Origin: Micavibrio sp. UBA1850
GTDB lineage: Bacteria > Pseudomonadota > Alphaproteobacteria > Micavibrionales > Micavibrionaceae
Assembly: GCA_002338525.1 (NCBI GenBank)
Contig: DDIM01000004.1
Location: 124,001-188,000, forward strand
Length of the DNA: 64,000 nucleotides
Direction: 5' to 3'
Numbering within the stretch: the first letter of the stretch is position 1; the number at the start of each line of letters is the position of its first letter. The notes under the pieces were generated by a model, which was not told the DNA's origin, ran no database searches, and was given only the letters and a program-made list of their open reading frames with translations. This document shows positions 35,361 through 43,314 of the stretch, in pieces. The translations under genes and the position numbers were made by a program.

Positions 35361-36238
35361 CACCATCATCTGCAAAAAATAACGCTTTAAAAAAACCATT
35401 CCTGGTGGTCACAGGCCAATCTGGTGCAGGCCTATCTTCAACACTAAAATGTTTGGAGGACATTGGTTACGAGGCTTTTGATAATTTTCCATTAGATCTT
35501 ATACCAGCGCTATTAGAAAAGCGCGTACACTCATCAAAACCCATTGCACTCGGTGTTGATGCACGCGCCCAGTTCTTTTCTTCTGAAACTTTGGAAAAAA
35601 CATTACAAGACATTCCCCCCCAACAACCACATGAAATATTATTCATTGCGTGTAACGAAGAAAAACTAACGCAGCGTTTTTCAGAAACAAGACGCGCTCA
35701 CCCTCTTGCTAAAGATCGACCCGTTATTGACAGCATACACGCCGAGAAAAAAATATTGGATCCGATAAAAAAACTTGCTGATCACACTATCGACACAACT
35801 GATCTTTCAATTCATGACCTCAAAAGACATGTAATGGGGCTTTTTGGAGATGACCAAAACAGCAACCTCTCAATCAATGTCTTTTCCTTTTCATACAAAA
35901 AAGGGGTGCCGCGTAATGCAGACCTTGTCTTTGATGTACGCTTTCTCAAAAACCCTCATTGGGACGAAGCCTTGCGTGAGATGACAGGTAAGGATAAGGA
36001 AGTCGGCGACTATATACGCACAGACGAAACATTTAAGGCATTTGAAGATAGTTTAAAATCCATGTTAGAAATTTTAATTCCCGCCTACACAAAAGAGGGA
36101 AAGCGATATCTAACAATCGCATTTGGATGTACCGGCGGAAAGCACCGCTCGGTTTATTGTACGGAAATGATCAATGAATGGATCAAAGGCCGGTTTTCGG
36201 ACTCACGTTCACAGGCGCAGCACCGAGAGATTGGGTAG
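35357..36238 (+). CDS. rapZ: RapZ/YvcJ-family nucleotide-binding protein with altered Walker A
   Basis: 293 residues, with the family C-terminal signature IAFGCTGGKHRSVYCTEMINEWI and FSYKKGVPRNADLVFDVRFLKNP. The N-terminal P-loop reads GQSGAGLSST (20-29): the usual Lys of GxxxxGK[S/T] is replaced by Leu26 (codon CTA). RapZ proteins bind nucleotides or small RNAs and, in E. coli, steer GlmZ decay; in alphaproteobacteria the role is less clear. It overlaps chvG by four bases. The hprK and PTS genes often found between chvG and rapZ and after rapZ are absent. Confidence 0.9.
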   Translation: MTPSSAKNNALKKPFLVVTGQSGAGLSSTLKCLEDIGYEAFDNFPLDLIPALLEKRVHSSKPIALGVDARAQFFSSETLEKTLQDIPPQQPHEILFIACNEEKLTQRFSETRRAHPLAKDRPVIDSIHAEKKILDPIKKLADHTIDTTDLSIHDLKRHVMGLFGDDQNSNLSINVFSFSYKKGVPRNADLVFDVRFLKNPHWDEALREMTGKDKEVGDYIRTDETFKAFEDSLKSMLEILIPAYTKEGKRYLTIAFGCTGGKHRSVYCTEMINEWIKGRFSDSRSQAQHREIG

Positions 36239-36294
36239 GCTCTTGGCTATGCTTTGCACAAAATCCTTTTAATACTTGTTGTTTGAAATTTTGA

Positions 36295-36675
36295 TCAGGC
36301 ATGGCCCCAAACCTCTTTATTAATTAAAAATAATGCGTTTTCTTTTGAAACACCGCTTCCATCTTGCTTGTAAAACACGATTTTTGTTTTATCGGTCTGC
36401 GCAGAGGGACTTTCATAATAAAACAACTTTGTGCCCTCTATATCTTCTGACACATCATTGGTGGCGTCCTTACCATTGAGCAGCGCCACAAGATTCATAA
36501 CTTTCTTCTCGGATAATCCGCAATCTTCTTTCTTATCCAAAACAGTATAGTCTCCAACAGGTTGGTAACCGGCATCAGACGTACTTTTAAGCAATGTGTA
36601 TGTTTGTTTACTTTCGCTGTGCCTACGATACGAAAACATCACGCTTTCATTTGCTTTTTTAAACTCTTCTTCCAT
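36295..36675 (-). CDS. Hypothetical cytoplasmic protein
   Basis: 126 residues, no signal peptide or membrane segment. The middle reads YQPVGDYTVLDKKEDCGLSEKKVMNLVALLNGKD and the end TKIVFYKQDGSGVSKENALFLINKEVW; it looks like a small alpha/beta fold. AAGGG upstream of the ATG supports translation. It is transcribed against its neighbours rapZ and ahcY. No family recognised. Confidence 0.6.
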   Translation of the reverse strand: MEEEFKKANESVMFSYRRHSESKQTYTLLKSTSDAGYQPVGDYTVLDKKEDCGLSEKKVMNLVALLNGKDATNDVSEDIEGTKLFYYESPSAQTDKTKIVFYKQDGSGVSKENALFLINKEVWGHA

Positions 36676-36714
36676 ATCTGCCCTTCGTATCTATAGCCTT
36701 TGCTAAGGTCTTTA

Positions 36715-36743
36715 TTGAGAAAAAATTACCTTGAAATTATTCA
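36715..36743 (+). promoter_or_regulatory. Promoter candidate for ahcY with overlapping inverted repeat
   Basis: TTGAGA (36715-36720) and TATTCA (36738-36743) are 17 bases apart. CCTTGAA (36729-36735) and TTCAAGG (36740-36746) form a perfect inverted repeat that covers the -10 element, so a repressor site is possible. The predicted leader to ahcY is about 110 bases. Confidence 0.45.
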
Positions 36744-36858
36744 AGGATAGCCCTACGTTCATAAGGCTTTTCACCCTTTATAGACCTGATTATGGCCTCA
36801 AAAGGTAAAGAAAGCATAAATAAATTGGTAAGACACCATAACTAAAAGGAAAATTATT

Positions 36859-38169
36859 ATGTCAGCTGCTCCTCAAGCCGTAGAAAACGATTACAAAATT
36901 AAAGACATTACACTTGCAGATGCTGGTCGTATGCAGATAGATCTTGCACAAGATGAAATGCCAGGCCTTATGTCTTTGCGCGAAGAATATGCTGACGAAC
37001 AACCTTTGAAAGGCGCACGTATTGCAGGTTGCCTTCACATGACAGTTCAAACAGCCGTCCTCATTGAAACATTAACGGCTTTGGGTGCAGAAGTACGATG
37101 GAGCTCATGTAACATCTTCTCAACGCAAGACGAGGCCGCCGCTGCTATTGCCGCAGCAGGCATTCCTGTATTTGCATGGAAGGGTCAAACAAACGAAGAA
37201 GGCGTACAATGTATTCACGACACAATCAAAGGTCCAAATGGATGGACACCAAACATGATTTTGGACGATGGTGGCGATCTCACAGCGATAATGCATGAAG
37301 ATTACCCAGAATTAATGGCTGACATAAAAGGTATTTCAGAAGAAACAACGACTGGCGTTATGTTCCTCAAAAAAATGGAAGAAAATGGCACATTGAAGGT
37401 TCCTGCAATCAACGTGAACGATTCTGTTACAAAATCAAAATTTGACAATAAATATGGATGTCGTGAATCTTTGGTTGATGCTCTGCGTCGTGCAACAGAT
37501 GTGATGCTAGCGGGTAAAACAGCCGTTGTTTGCGGCTATGGAGATGTTGGTAAAGGCTCTGCAGAATCACTCGCCTCTCAGGGCGTACGTGTTACAGTGA
37601 CTGAGATTGATCCTATCTGTGCGCTTCAGGCGGCAATGGATGGTTTTGAAGTCTCTACAATGGAAGACAAAGCCCCTCAAGCCGACATATTTGTTACAAC
37701 AACAGGAAACAAAGATATCATCACAGTCGATCATATGCGCGAAATGAAAGATCGCGCTATTGTTTGTAACATCGGGCACTTTGATAACGAAATTCAAGTA
37801 GAGCCATTGCGCAACATGAAATGGACAAACATCAAACCACAAGTGGATGAAATCACATTCCCTGATGGTAAGCGTATCATTCTCTTGGCAGAAGGTCGTC
37901 TTGTTAACCTTGGTTGCGCCACAGGTCACCCATCATTCGTAATGAGCGCGTCTTTCACGAATCAGACATTGGCACAAATTGAGCTTTGGAAAAACAGCGC
38001 AAACTATGAGAATAAAGTTTACGTTCTTCCTAAACATTTAGACGAAAAAGTAGCGGCTCTTCATCTTGAAAAAGTAGGTGCTAAACTTACAAAACTGACA
38101 CAAGATCAGGCAGATTATATCGATGTAGAGGTTGAAGGACCCTTCAAATCTGAAAGCTACCGTTACTAA
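36859..38169 (+). CDS. ahcY: S-adenosylhomocysteine hydrolase
   Basis: AhcY (436 residues) splits S-adenosylhomocysteine to adenosine and homocysteine, removing the inhibitor of methyltransferases. The NAD site [15 protein letters not shown], the substrate segments [11 protein letters not shown] and [13 protein letters not shown], and the C-terminal [20 protein letters not shown] are canonical. AAAAGGA upstream supports the start. The next gene follows after a hairpin. Confidence 0.98.
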   Translation: MSAAPQAVENDYKIKDITLADAGRMQIDLAQDEMPGLMSLREEYADEQPLKGARIAGCLHMTVQTAVLIETLTALGAEVRWSSCNIFSTQDEAAAAIAAAGIPVFAWKGQTNEEGVQCIHDTIKGPNGWTPNMILDDGGDLTAIMHEDYPELMADIKGISEETTTGVMFLKKMEENGTLKVPAINVNDSVTKSKFDNKYGCRESLVDALRRATDVMLAGKTAVVCGYGDVGKGSAESLASQGVRVTVTEIDPICALQAAMDGFEVSTMEDKAPQADIFVTTTGNKDIITVDHMREMKDRAIVCNIGHFDNEIQVEPLRNMKWTNIKPQVDEITFPDGKRIILLAEGRLVNLGCATGHPSFVMSASFTNQTLAQIELWKNSANYENKVYVLPKHLDEKVAALHLEKVGAKLTKLTQDQADYIDVEVEGPFKSESYRY

Positions 38170-38203
38170 TTGATAATTTTTACTTGCGTTCACGCAACAT
38201 AAT

Positions 38204-38240
38204 CCCTATACCTTTTTTATATTACATAAGGTATAGGGGA
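38204..38240 (+). promoter_or_regulatory. Hairpin enclosing the ribosome site of the HD-domain gene
   Basis: CCCTATACC (38204-38212) pairs perfectly with GGTATAGGG (38230-38238) around a 17-base AT-rich loop. The right arm contains the GGGGA ribosome site for the ATG at 38244. It could sequester translation or act as a weak terminator after ahcY. Confidence 0.6.
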
Positions 38241-38243
38241 AGT

Positions 38244-38951
38244 ATGTTATTCAAAAAATCTAGAAAACATTTAAACGACGCGATTATGCGTCTTGTCTCC
38301 GAAGACCAAAATGCCATGTCTACTGAAAATGAGCCATGGGTCTTCACACCCGCACTCGCCTCACAAATTATAAACAAAGTCTTTGATATGGAACGGCGCA
38401 AAAGCGGCCGTCTCGTGAAATGTCACATGTTTGCCGTTGCAGGATTAGGTACCTCAGGCGAGACGCAAAATCCAAATATACATGACGAAGACCGTATTTT
38501 GCGTTTATTTCATGATCTTTTTGAGGACACGCAACTTGAGCCTCAAGACAGTTTAAAATGGGGCATAGACTACGACACTTATCAAAAAATAAATCTCTTA
38601 ACGCGTTTAGAAGACAAAAAAAGTGGTGCTAGGGAGCCTTACTGCGATTATATCGAGATACTATCAAACGATGCTGAGTGCGTCGATGCAAAACTGGATG
38701 ACGCGATAGACAACTTGGAATTTGATCCACCCAACAGAAATAAACAAAAGCTAAAAAAAGAGGTTACGATCTGTTACCTAAGAGCCATACAACAAAGTAT
38801 AATCTCGCCAGGAACATCTTTTAAAAGCTTTGCAAGCCAACACCCCGAGCACTTACCTTTAGGACGCACACAAAAAGAAGCTCTCAAATGGATTAACGAT
38901 AACAGTTCATCTTTGAAAAATATTGGCGCATGGGACTACAGCCATAAATAA
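38244..38951 (+). CDS. HD-domain protein related to the SpoT/RelA hydrolase domain
   Basis: The ATG at 38244 is chosen because AGGGGA lies just upstream; the frame opens at a TTG at 38184. The 235-residue protein has a likely HD metal site: His61, HD (90-91) in FHDLFEDTQLEPQDSLKWG, and KLDDAIDNLE (140-149). This pattern and the EDT that follows HD recall the ppGpp hydrolase domain of SpoT and related small alarmone hydrolases. There is no synthetase domain. It sits between ahcY and divL. The enzyme activity is inferred only from these residues. Confidence 0.65.
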   Translation: MLFKKSRKHLNDAIMRLVSEDQNAMSTENEPWVFTPALASQIINKVFDMERRKSGRLVKCHMFAVAGLGTSGETQNPNIHDEDRILRLFHDLFEDTQLEPQDSLKWGIDYDTYQKINLLTRLEDKKSGAREPYCDYIEILSNDAECVDAKLDDAIDNLEFDPPNRNKQKLKKEVTICYLRAIQQSIISPGTSFKSFASQHPEHLPLGRTQKEALKWINDNSSSLKNIGAWDYSHK

Positions 38952-38993
38952 ATTTCTCTTGTCGTTTCGTGGCTCTATTCATAGACTACGAGT

Positions 38994-41255
38994 ATGGCAG
39001 ATTCGGTTTTCAAAAAATGGCTCCCACATAATAAAGCAAAGCGCTCGAACATTGAGCGTTTGAAAATTCTTTTGGATAGTGCCCCTGGTGAATATTTAGC
39101 ATGGTCACGAGGCTCAGATGACCTTCTCTATAGCCCCGGATTTTCAAGGTTATTTAATAAGGATGGGATCTTATCACCCGATGATATTGAAACCTGTTTG
39201 GAGCCGTTTGATGCGGCAAGTTTTCAGACATTATTTTCTGCGTATAAGAAAGATCCACGACCGCGCGATCTTGTTGTGCAAACGTTAAAAGGTCGCTATC
39301 TAGAGCTATCATTCCGTTGGGGGGAAAGTGACCACTATCGTCATCATGTCATATGGGGTCGAGACATCACACAAAATCATAAAAACCACCTCATCACAAA
39401 AGATAAGGCAGAAGATCACTCACAAGAGGTTCTAAGACTTCAAAACATCCTAAATGCACTGCCCCAACCTATATGGATCAGACAGTCTGATGGCACATTG
39501 TCATGGTGTAACCACGCATACGCCGAACTTTTTAACAAAAAAATAGCCGAGATTATTTCGAGCCAAAAAAACATTCTCGTTAAGCCAGAGGGCCAAAAAG
39601 ACAAAACAGACACAAAGCAAATTGCTAAAAAAGCGCTTGAAACTGGTCAAATTCAAGATATTAAAGGTCACGGCGTCATAGAAGGGCAGCGCCATACCCT
39701 CAATCTTTTTGAAAAGCCTTACCCCAATCTTGATATTACAATAGGGCTTTGTGAAAACATTACATGGCAAGAAGAAGTCGAGCTTAAAAACGACCGTACG
39801 GTAAACGCCTATCATGCAATATTTAGCACATTGCAAAGCGCCGTTGCCCTATACAATAGCAATCAACAACTTGAATATTACAACTCAGCCTTTTCGCAGC
39901 TTTGGCAACTAGATGAAAGCTGGCTTAACCAAAAACCAAAGTTAGGCGATATATTAGAAAAATTGAGAGAGACAAGACGCCTTCCAGAACAAGCCGACTT
40001 CAGAGCTTATAAAAAGCAATGGATTGATATGTTCACAAAACTGATCAATTCGCATAGCGATATGCTCGTTCTGCCTGATGGCACAGTCCTACGCACGCAA
40101 GTCATACCCAATCCTTCTGGCGGACTAGGTCATATATTTGAAGATGTGACGAGTAACCTTGAGCTAGAATCGTCTTACAATACATTGATGGCTGTTCAAA
40201 AAGAGACCATTGATAACCTCTCAGAGGGTGTTGTTGTTTATGGTCATGATGGGCGTCTCAAGCTTTGGAACCACACATTTCAAAAGTTTTGGAATTTAAA
40301 TCCAGAAGATTTGGAGGGTGAGCCACACATTTCAAAGATATTTGATCGTACAAAAGAGTTCTTCGAGCCCGAGCAATGGAAAAAACGCCGTGCCTACGTC
40401 ATGAACCTTTTTGAAAACCGCATAGAAGACCACGGTCACATCAAACGTAATGACAACAAAGTTTATAATTTTGCCTCTGTGCTTCTTCCCGATGGAGGAA
40501 CACTTTTAACGTATACAGATGTCACAGATTCAATCCGTATCGAGGAAGCGCTACGTGAGAAAAATAGCGCATTAGAAGCAGCCGAACAGCTTAAGACTGA
40601 TTTCCTTGCTAAAATCTCTTATCAGCTTAGAACACCACTAAGCGCCATCATTGGTTTTAACGATATTCTTGATCAAGAATATTTTGGCCCCCTCAATGAT
40701 AAACAAAAAGAATATACAAAAGGTATGCGCGAGGCCGGCAGTAATCTACAAAGCCTCATTGATGATATTCTTGATTTGACAAGCTTGGAAGCGGGCGTCA
40801 TTTGTCTTGAAACTGAAAAGGTAAAAGTACACCCCCTCCTAGAGACAATCCAAGAAAATACTCAAAAATGGGCCAATGAAAAACAAATCAAAATAGATTT
40901 AAATTGTCCTAAAAATATAGGCTCTCTGAACATTGATTCTAAACGTATAAAGCATGCCATCACACACTTAATTAGAAACGCGATTAATTTCACGCCAGAA
41001 AAACAAACCATTACAATTCAGGCTAAAAAACAAACAGATACGCTTTCTATTAAAGTTATCGATCAAGGGGCAGGTATCGATCAAGACAGTATTGACGAGG
41101 TATTTAAACCGTTCCGCCAAAACGAAGAAATAAGTGGTGGCGCTGGACTGGGCCTTACAATTGTAAAAAACATTGTTGAACTACATAGTGGCTCAATTCA
41201 TATCGAAAGCACCAAGGGTGAGGGAACAACCATCAGCCTGAACTTTCCTACCTAA
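38994..41255 (+). CDS. divL: DivL-type cell-cycle pseudo-histidine kinase
   Basis: 753 residues without an obvious membrane segment. Several PAS-like domains span about 30-530, followed by a DHp/ATPase core. The H-box reads FLAKISYQLRTPLSAI, with Tyr543 where His is expected, the defining mark of DivL. ATPase motifs LIRNAINFTP, VIDQGAGIDQ and GGAGLGLTIVKNIVELH are intact. In Caulobacter DivL is an essential regulator that links DivK to CckA and CtrA. The GAG upstream of the ATG is a weak ribosome site. Position after ahcY and the HD gene suggests one operon. Confidence 0.9.
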   Translation: MADSVFKKWLPHNKAKRSNIERLKILLDSAPGEYLAWSRGSDDLLYSPGFSRLFNKDGILSPDDIETCLEPFDAASFQTLFSAYKKDPRPRDLVVQTLKGRYLELSFRWGESDHYRHHVIWGRDITQNHKNHLITKDKAEDHSQEVLRLQNILNALPQPIWIRQSDGTLSWCNHAYAELFNKKIAEIISSQKNILVKPEGQKDKTDTKQIAKKALETGQIQDIKGHGVIEGQRHTLNLFEKPYPNLDITIGLCENITWQEEVELKNDRTVNAYHAIFSTLQSAVALYNSNQQLEYYNSAFSQLWQLDESWLNQKPKLGDILEKLRETRRLPEQADFRAYKKQWIDMFTKLINSHSDMLVLPDGTVLRTQVIPNPSGGLGHIFEDVTSNLELESSYNTLMAVQKETIDNLSEGVVVYGHDGRLKLWNHTFQKFWNLNPEDLEGEPHISKIFDRTKEFFEPEQWKKRRAYVMNLFENRIEDHGHIKRNDNKVYNFASVLLPDGGTLLTYTDVTDSIRIEEALREKNSALEAAEQLKTDFLAKISYQLRTPLSAIIGFNDILDQEYFGPLNDKQKEYTKGMREAGSNLQSLIDDILDLTSLEAGVICLETEKVKVHPLLETIQENTQKWANEKQIKIDLNCPKNIGSLNIDSKRIKHAITHLIRNAINFTPEKQTITIQAKKQTDTLSIKVIDQGAGIDQDSIDEVFKPFRQNEEISGGAGLGLTIVKNIVELHSGSIHIESTKGEGTTISLNFPT

Positions 41256-41309
41256 GCCAGCTTCCTCCCAAGCTGTATACAACTTAAAATTACCAAAAAT
41301 CAGACAAAG

Positions 41310-41335
41310 AAAAAGGGCGCTATAAAAGCGCCCTT
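41310..41335 (-). terminator. Intrinsic terminator of the porin gene
   Basis: AAGGGCGCT (41313-41321) pairs with AGCGCCCTT (41327-41335) around five bases; on the minus strand the stem runs into five T. It lies between the convergent divL and porin genes. Confidence 0.88.
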
Positions 41336-41360
41336 CTCAAATTCTTATATCAAGCTTCGA

Positions 41361-42464
41361 TTAGAAGTTGATTTGTGTACCCAAAAGTACTGATGTAGCG
41401 TCAACATCGCCAGCAGCTGAGTCAGCTTCTACGTAGCTGATTGAACCACGGAAGCTCATGCCTGGGCCGTATGAGTAAACAACACCACCTGTGTAACGGT
41501 CTGTTTCGATGCCAGCAGCAGCGTCAGTTTCGTTGTTTAGGTATGAAGCACCAAGTTTGAAAGCACCAGTTGTGTAGTCAGCACCGATTACGAATGTTTC
41601 GTTTTCATCAGTTGTGTCTAGACCGTTGTTGTTTTCTGTGTAAACAGCACCAAGACCGAATGCACCTAGGTCAAGATCAAGACCTACGTTCCACTCTTCG
41701 AAGTCATCCTGGCCAGCAGCTTCAGCTTCACGCTCAGCAACTGTATAACCAGCACCAGCGATGAATCCAACGTTGTTGAATACGCCTTCATAACGAGCAG
41801 CTGCTTCGTACTGTGAACCGAAAGCACCAACTACGTCATCTTCACTAACACCGTCTAGGTCACGGAAACCAGAAGCAACGTCAGGAGTGTATGAGAAACC
41901 AGCTTGCAAACCACCGAAGATTGGTGACAAGTATGTTAGTTTGTTTGCATCACCAGTTGACGCACCACCAACAGCACCATCGTTAGCATAGTCAAGTGCA
42001 GTTGCACCAACTGTACCAGCAGGAACACCTGTTAGAACGTCGTAGTTTACTGGGTTTACGAACTGACGGATACCGTCAACGTTTGAGTCAGCTGAAGGCG
42101 CTGCAACTTGTAGAAGGTACGCTGCACCATCTTCGTTACCAGCGTTAACGCGACCCCATGTGCCTGCGAAGTAGGCATATGATTCGTCAACAGCAAATGC
42201 ATCATCGCCATCAACTTCTGCTTCAACGTGAACACCAACTGTTAGACCGTTGTCTAGAGTTGTTTCACCTGAGAAGTGAAGTTCTGTTTCTTGTAACCAG
42301 TCAACGTCACGTGCTTCACGGCCAGCCGCTTCGTCTTGATCGTTAAGAGCTACGTATCCTTTGTAATGACCACCAAGGTCAAGTTCAAGACCTTGTGCTG
42401 AAGCTGGTGTAGCAACTGCTGCAAGACCTAGTACAGCAACGCTGCTAAGTAGTAATTTTTTCAT
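41361..42464 (-). CDS. Outer-membrane porin
   Basis: 367 residues with a signal peptide (1-23, ASA-Q) and a beta-barrel of alternating strands ending in the Phe terminus TSVLLGTQINF, as expected for BamA-recognised porins. Segments such as LDLGGHYKGYVALNDQ, LHFSGETTLDNGLTVGVHVEAE and AGTWGRVNAGNEDGAAYLLQ match the general Gram-negative porin family of alphaproteobacteria. The barrel is rich in Asp/Glu. Strong GGAGGAT ribosome site and a strong terminator suggest high expression. Confidence 0.92.
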   Translation of the reverse strand: MKKLLLSSVAVLGLAAVATPASAQGLELDLGGHYKGYVALNDQDEAAGREARDVDWLQETELHFSGETTLDNGLTVGVHVEAEVDGDDAFAVDESYAYFAGTWGRVNAGNEDGAAYLLQVAAPSADSNVDGIRQFVNPVNYDVLTGVPAGTVGATALDYANDGAVGGASTGDANKLTYLSPIFGGLQAGFSYTPDVASGFRDLDGVSEDDVVGAFGSQYEAAARYEGVFNNVGFIAGAGYTVAEREAEAAGQDDFEEWNVGLDLDLGAFGLGAVYTENNNGLDTTDENETFVIGADYTTGAFKLGASYLNNETDAAAGIETDRYTGGVVYSYGPGMSFRGSISYVEADSAAGDVDATSVLLGTQINF

Positions 42465-42761
42465 GGTTATCCTCCAATATTTTTTCTACGCAATGTAAAA
42501 TAAACCAATATGATTAATTCAGGTCAGTATTGACCAACAAATTTGCATCCGAAGATTCGAATACGAGTTTATTTTGCGCGAAACGACTCAAAACTCAATA
42601 AGCACAAGCCGGATATTCATGAACGATTTTTTTTGCGTTGCATTTTTGCAACACGCATTCCTACACAAGAACGTCGCAACACTCCATTAAAAGCGCTTGT
42701 GGCGCTGTTTTCAGCGTGCTAAACATGTTCCTATTATATATGTTCAAAAAAGAGAAGAAGA
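42465..42761. other. Intergenic region between porin and DUF3576 lipoprotein
   Basis: This 297-base region holds the divergent promoters. An inverted repeat GGTCA/TGACC lies at about 42521-42534, and GTTGCA/TGCAAC with a four-base T loop sits near 42638-42653. No coding frame or recognised riboswitch is visible. Confidence 0.5.
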
Positions 42762-43286
42762 ATGAAAAAAGCAATTTTATCACTTTCAATTATTAGCCTC
42801 AGCCCATTTTTAGCAGGCTGTAGTATCCTTAGTAAAGGAGAGGCAAAGTACCCAACAGGCGAAGATCGTGCCATATCTGAGCAATCAGGTTTATACGAAG
42901 AAACGCCAACAATATGGGGTAAAAACCGCTCTTTATTAAATCCAAATGGAAAAGATAATAAAGGCGAGGGACTGACAGTGAATAGTTTCTTGTGGCGCGC
43001 GGCTCTTGATACAATTTCTTTTATGCCGCTTGTAACGGCCGATCCTTTTGGTGGAACAATCATCACAGATTGGTACACAGACGCGAGCACTCCTAATGAA
43101 CGTATTAAGCTTAACGTGTTTATTATTGGTAATGAACTGAAAGCCTCTGCCATTAAAGTCACTGTGTTCAAGCAAGTTGACGGCATTGATAGCCAAGGCA
43201 GCCAAGAGACAAAACGTAAACTTGAGGACGCTATTTTAACGCGCGCTCGTCAGTTGCGTATTGCACAAATAGAACAAGACAAATAA
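42762..43286 (+). CDS. DUF3576 lipoprotein
   Basis: 174 residues with lipobox FLAGC (Cys20). Conserved segments include NSFLWRAALDTISFMPLVTADPFGGTIITDWY and RIKLNVFIIGNELKASAIKVTVFK. DUF3576 is found mainly in alphaproteobacteria, directly upstream of leuS as here; its function is unknown but it is probably an outer-membrane lipoprotein linked to envelope assembly. Confidence 0.9.
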   Translation: MKKAILSLSIISLSPFLAGCSILSKGEAKYPTGEDRAISEQSGLYEETPTIWGKNRSLLNPNGKDNKGEGLTVNSFLWRAALDTISFMPLVTADPFGGTIITDWYTDASTPNERIKLNVFIIGNELKASAIKVTVFKQVDGIDSQGSQETKRKLEDAILTRARQLRIAQIEQDK

Positions 43287-43314
43287 CAGCATTTAAAGAC
43301 AAGAAGTATTATCG

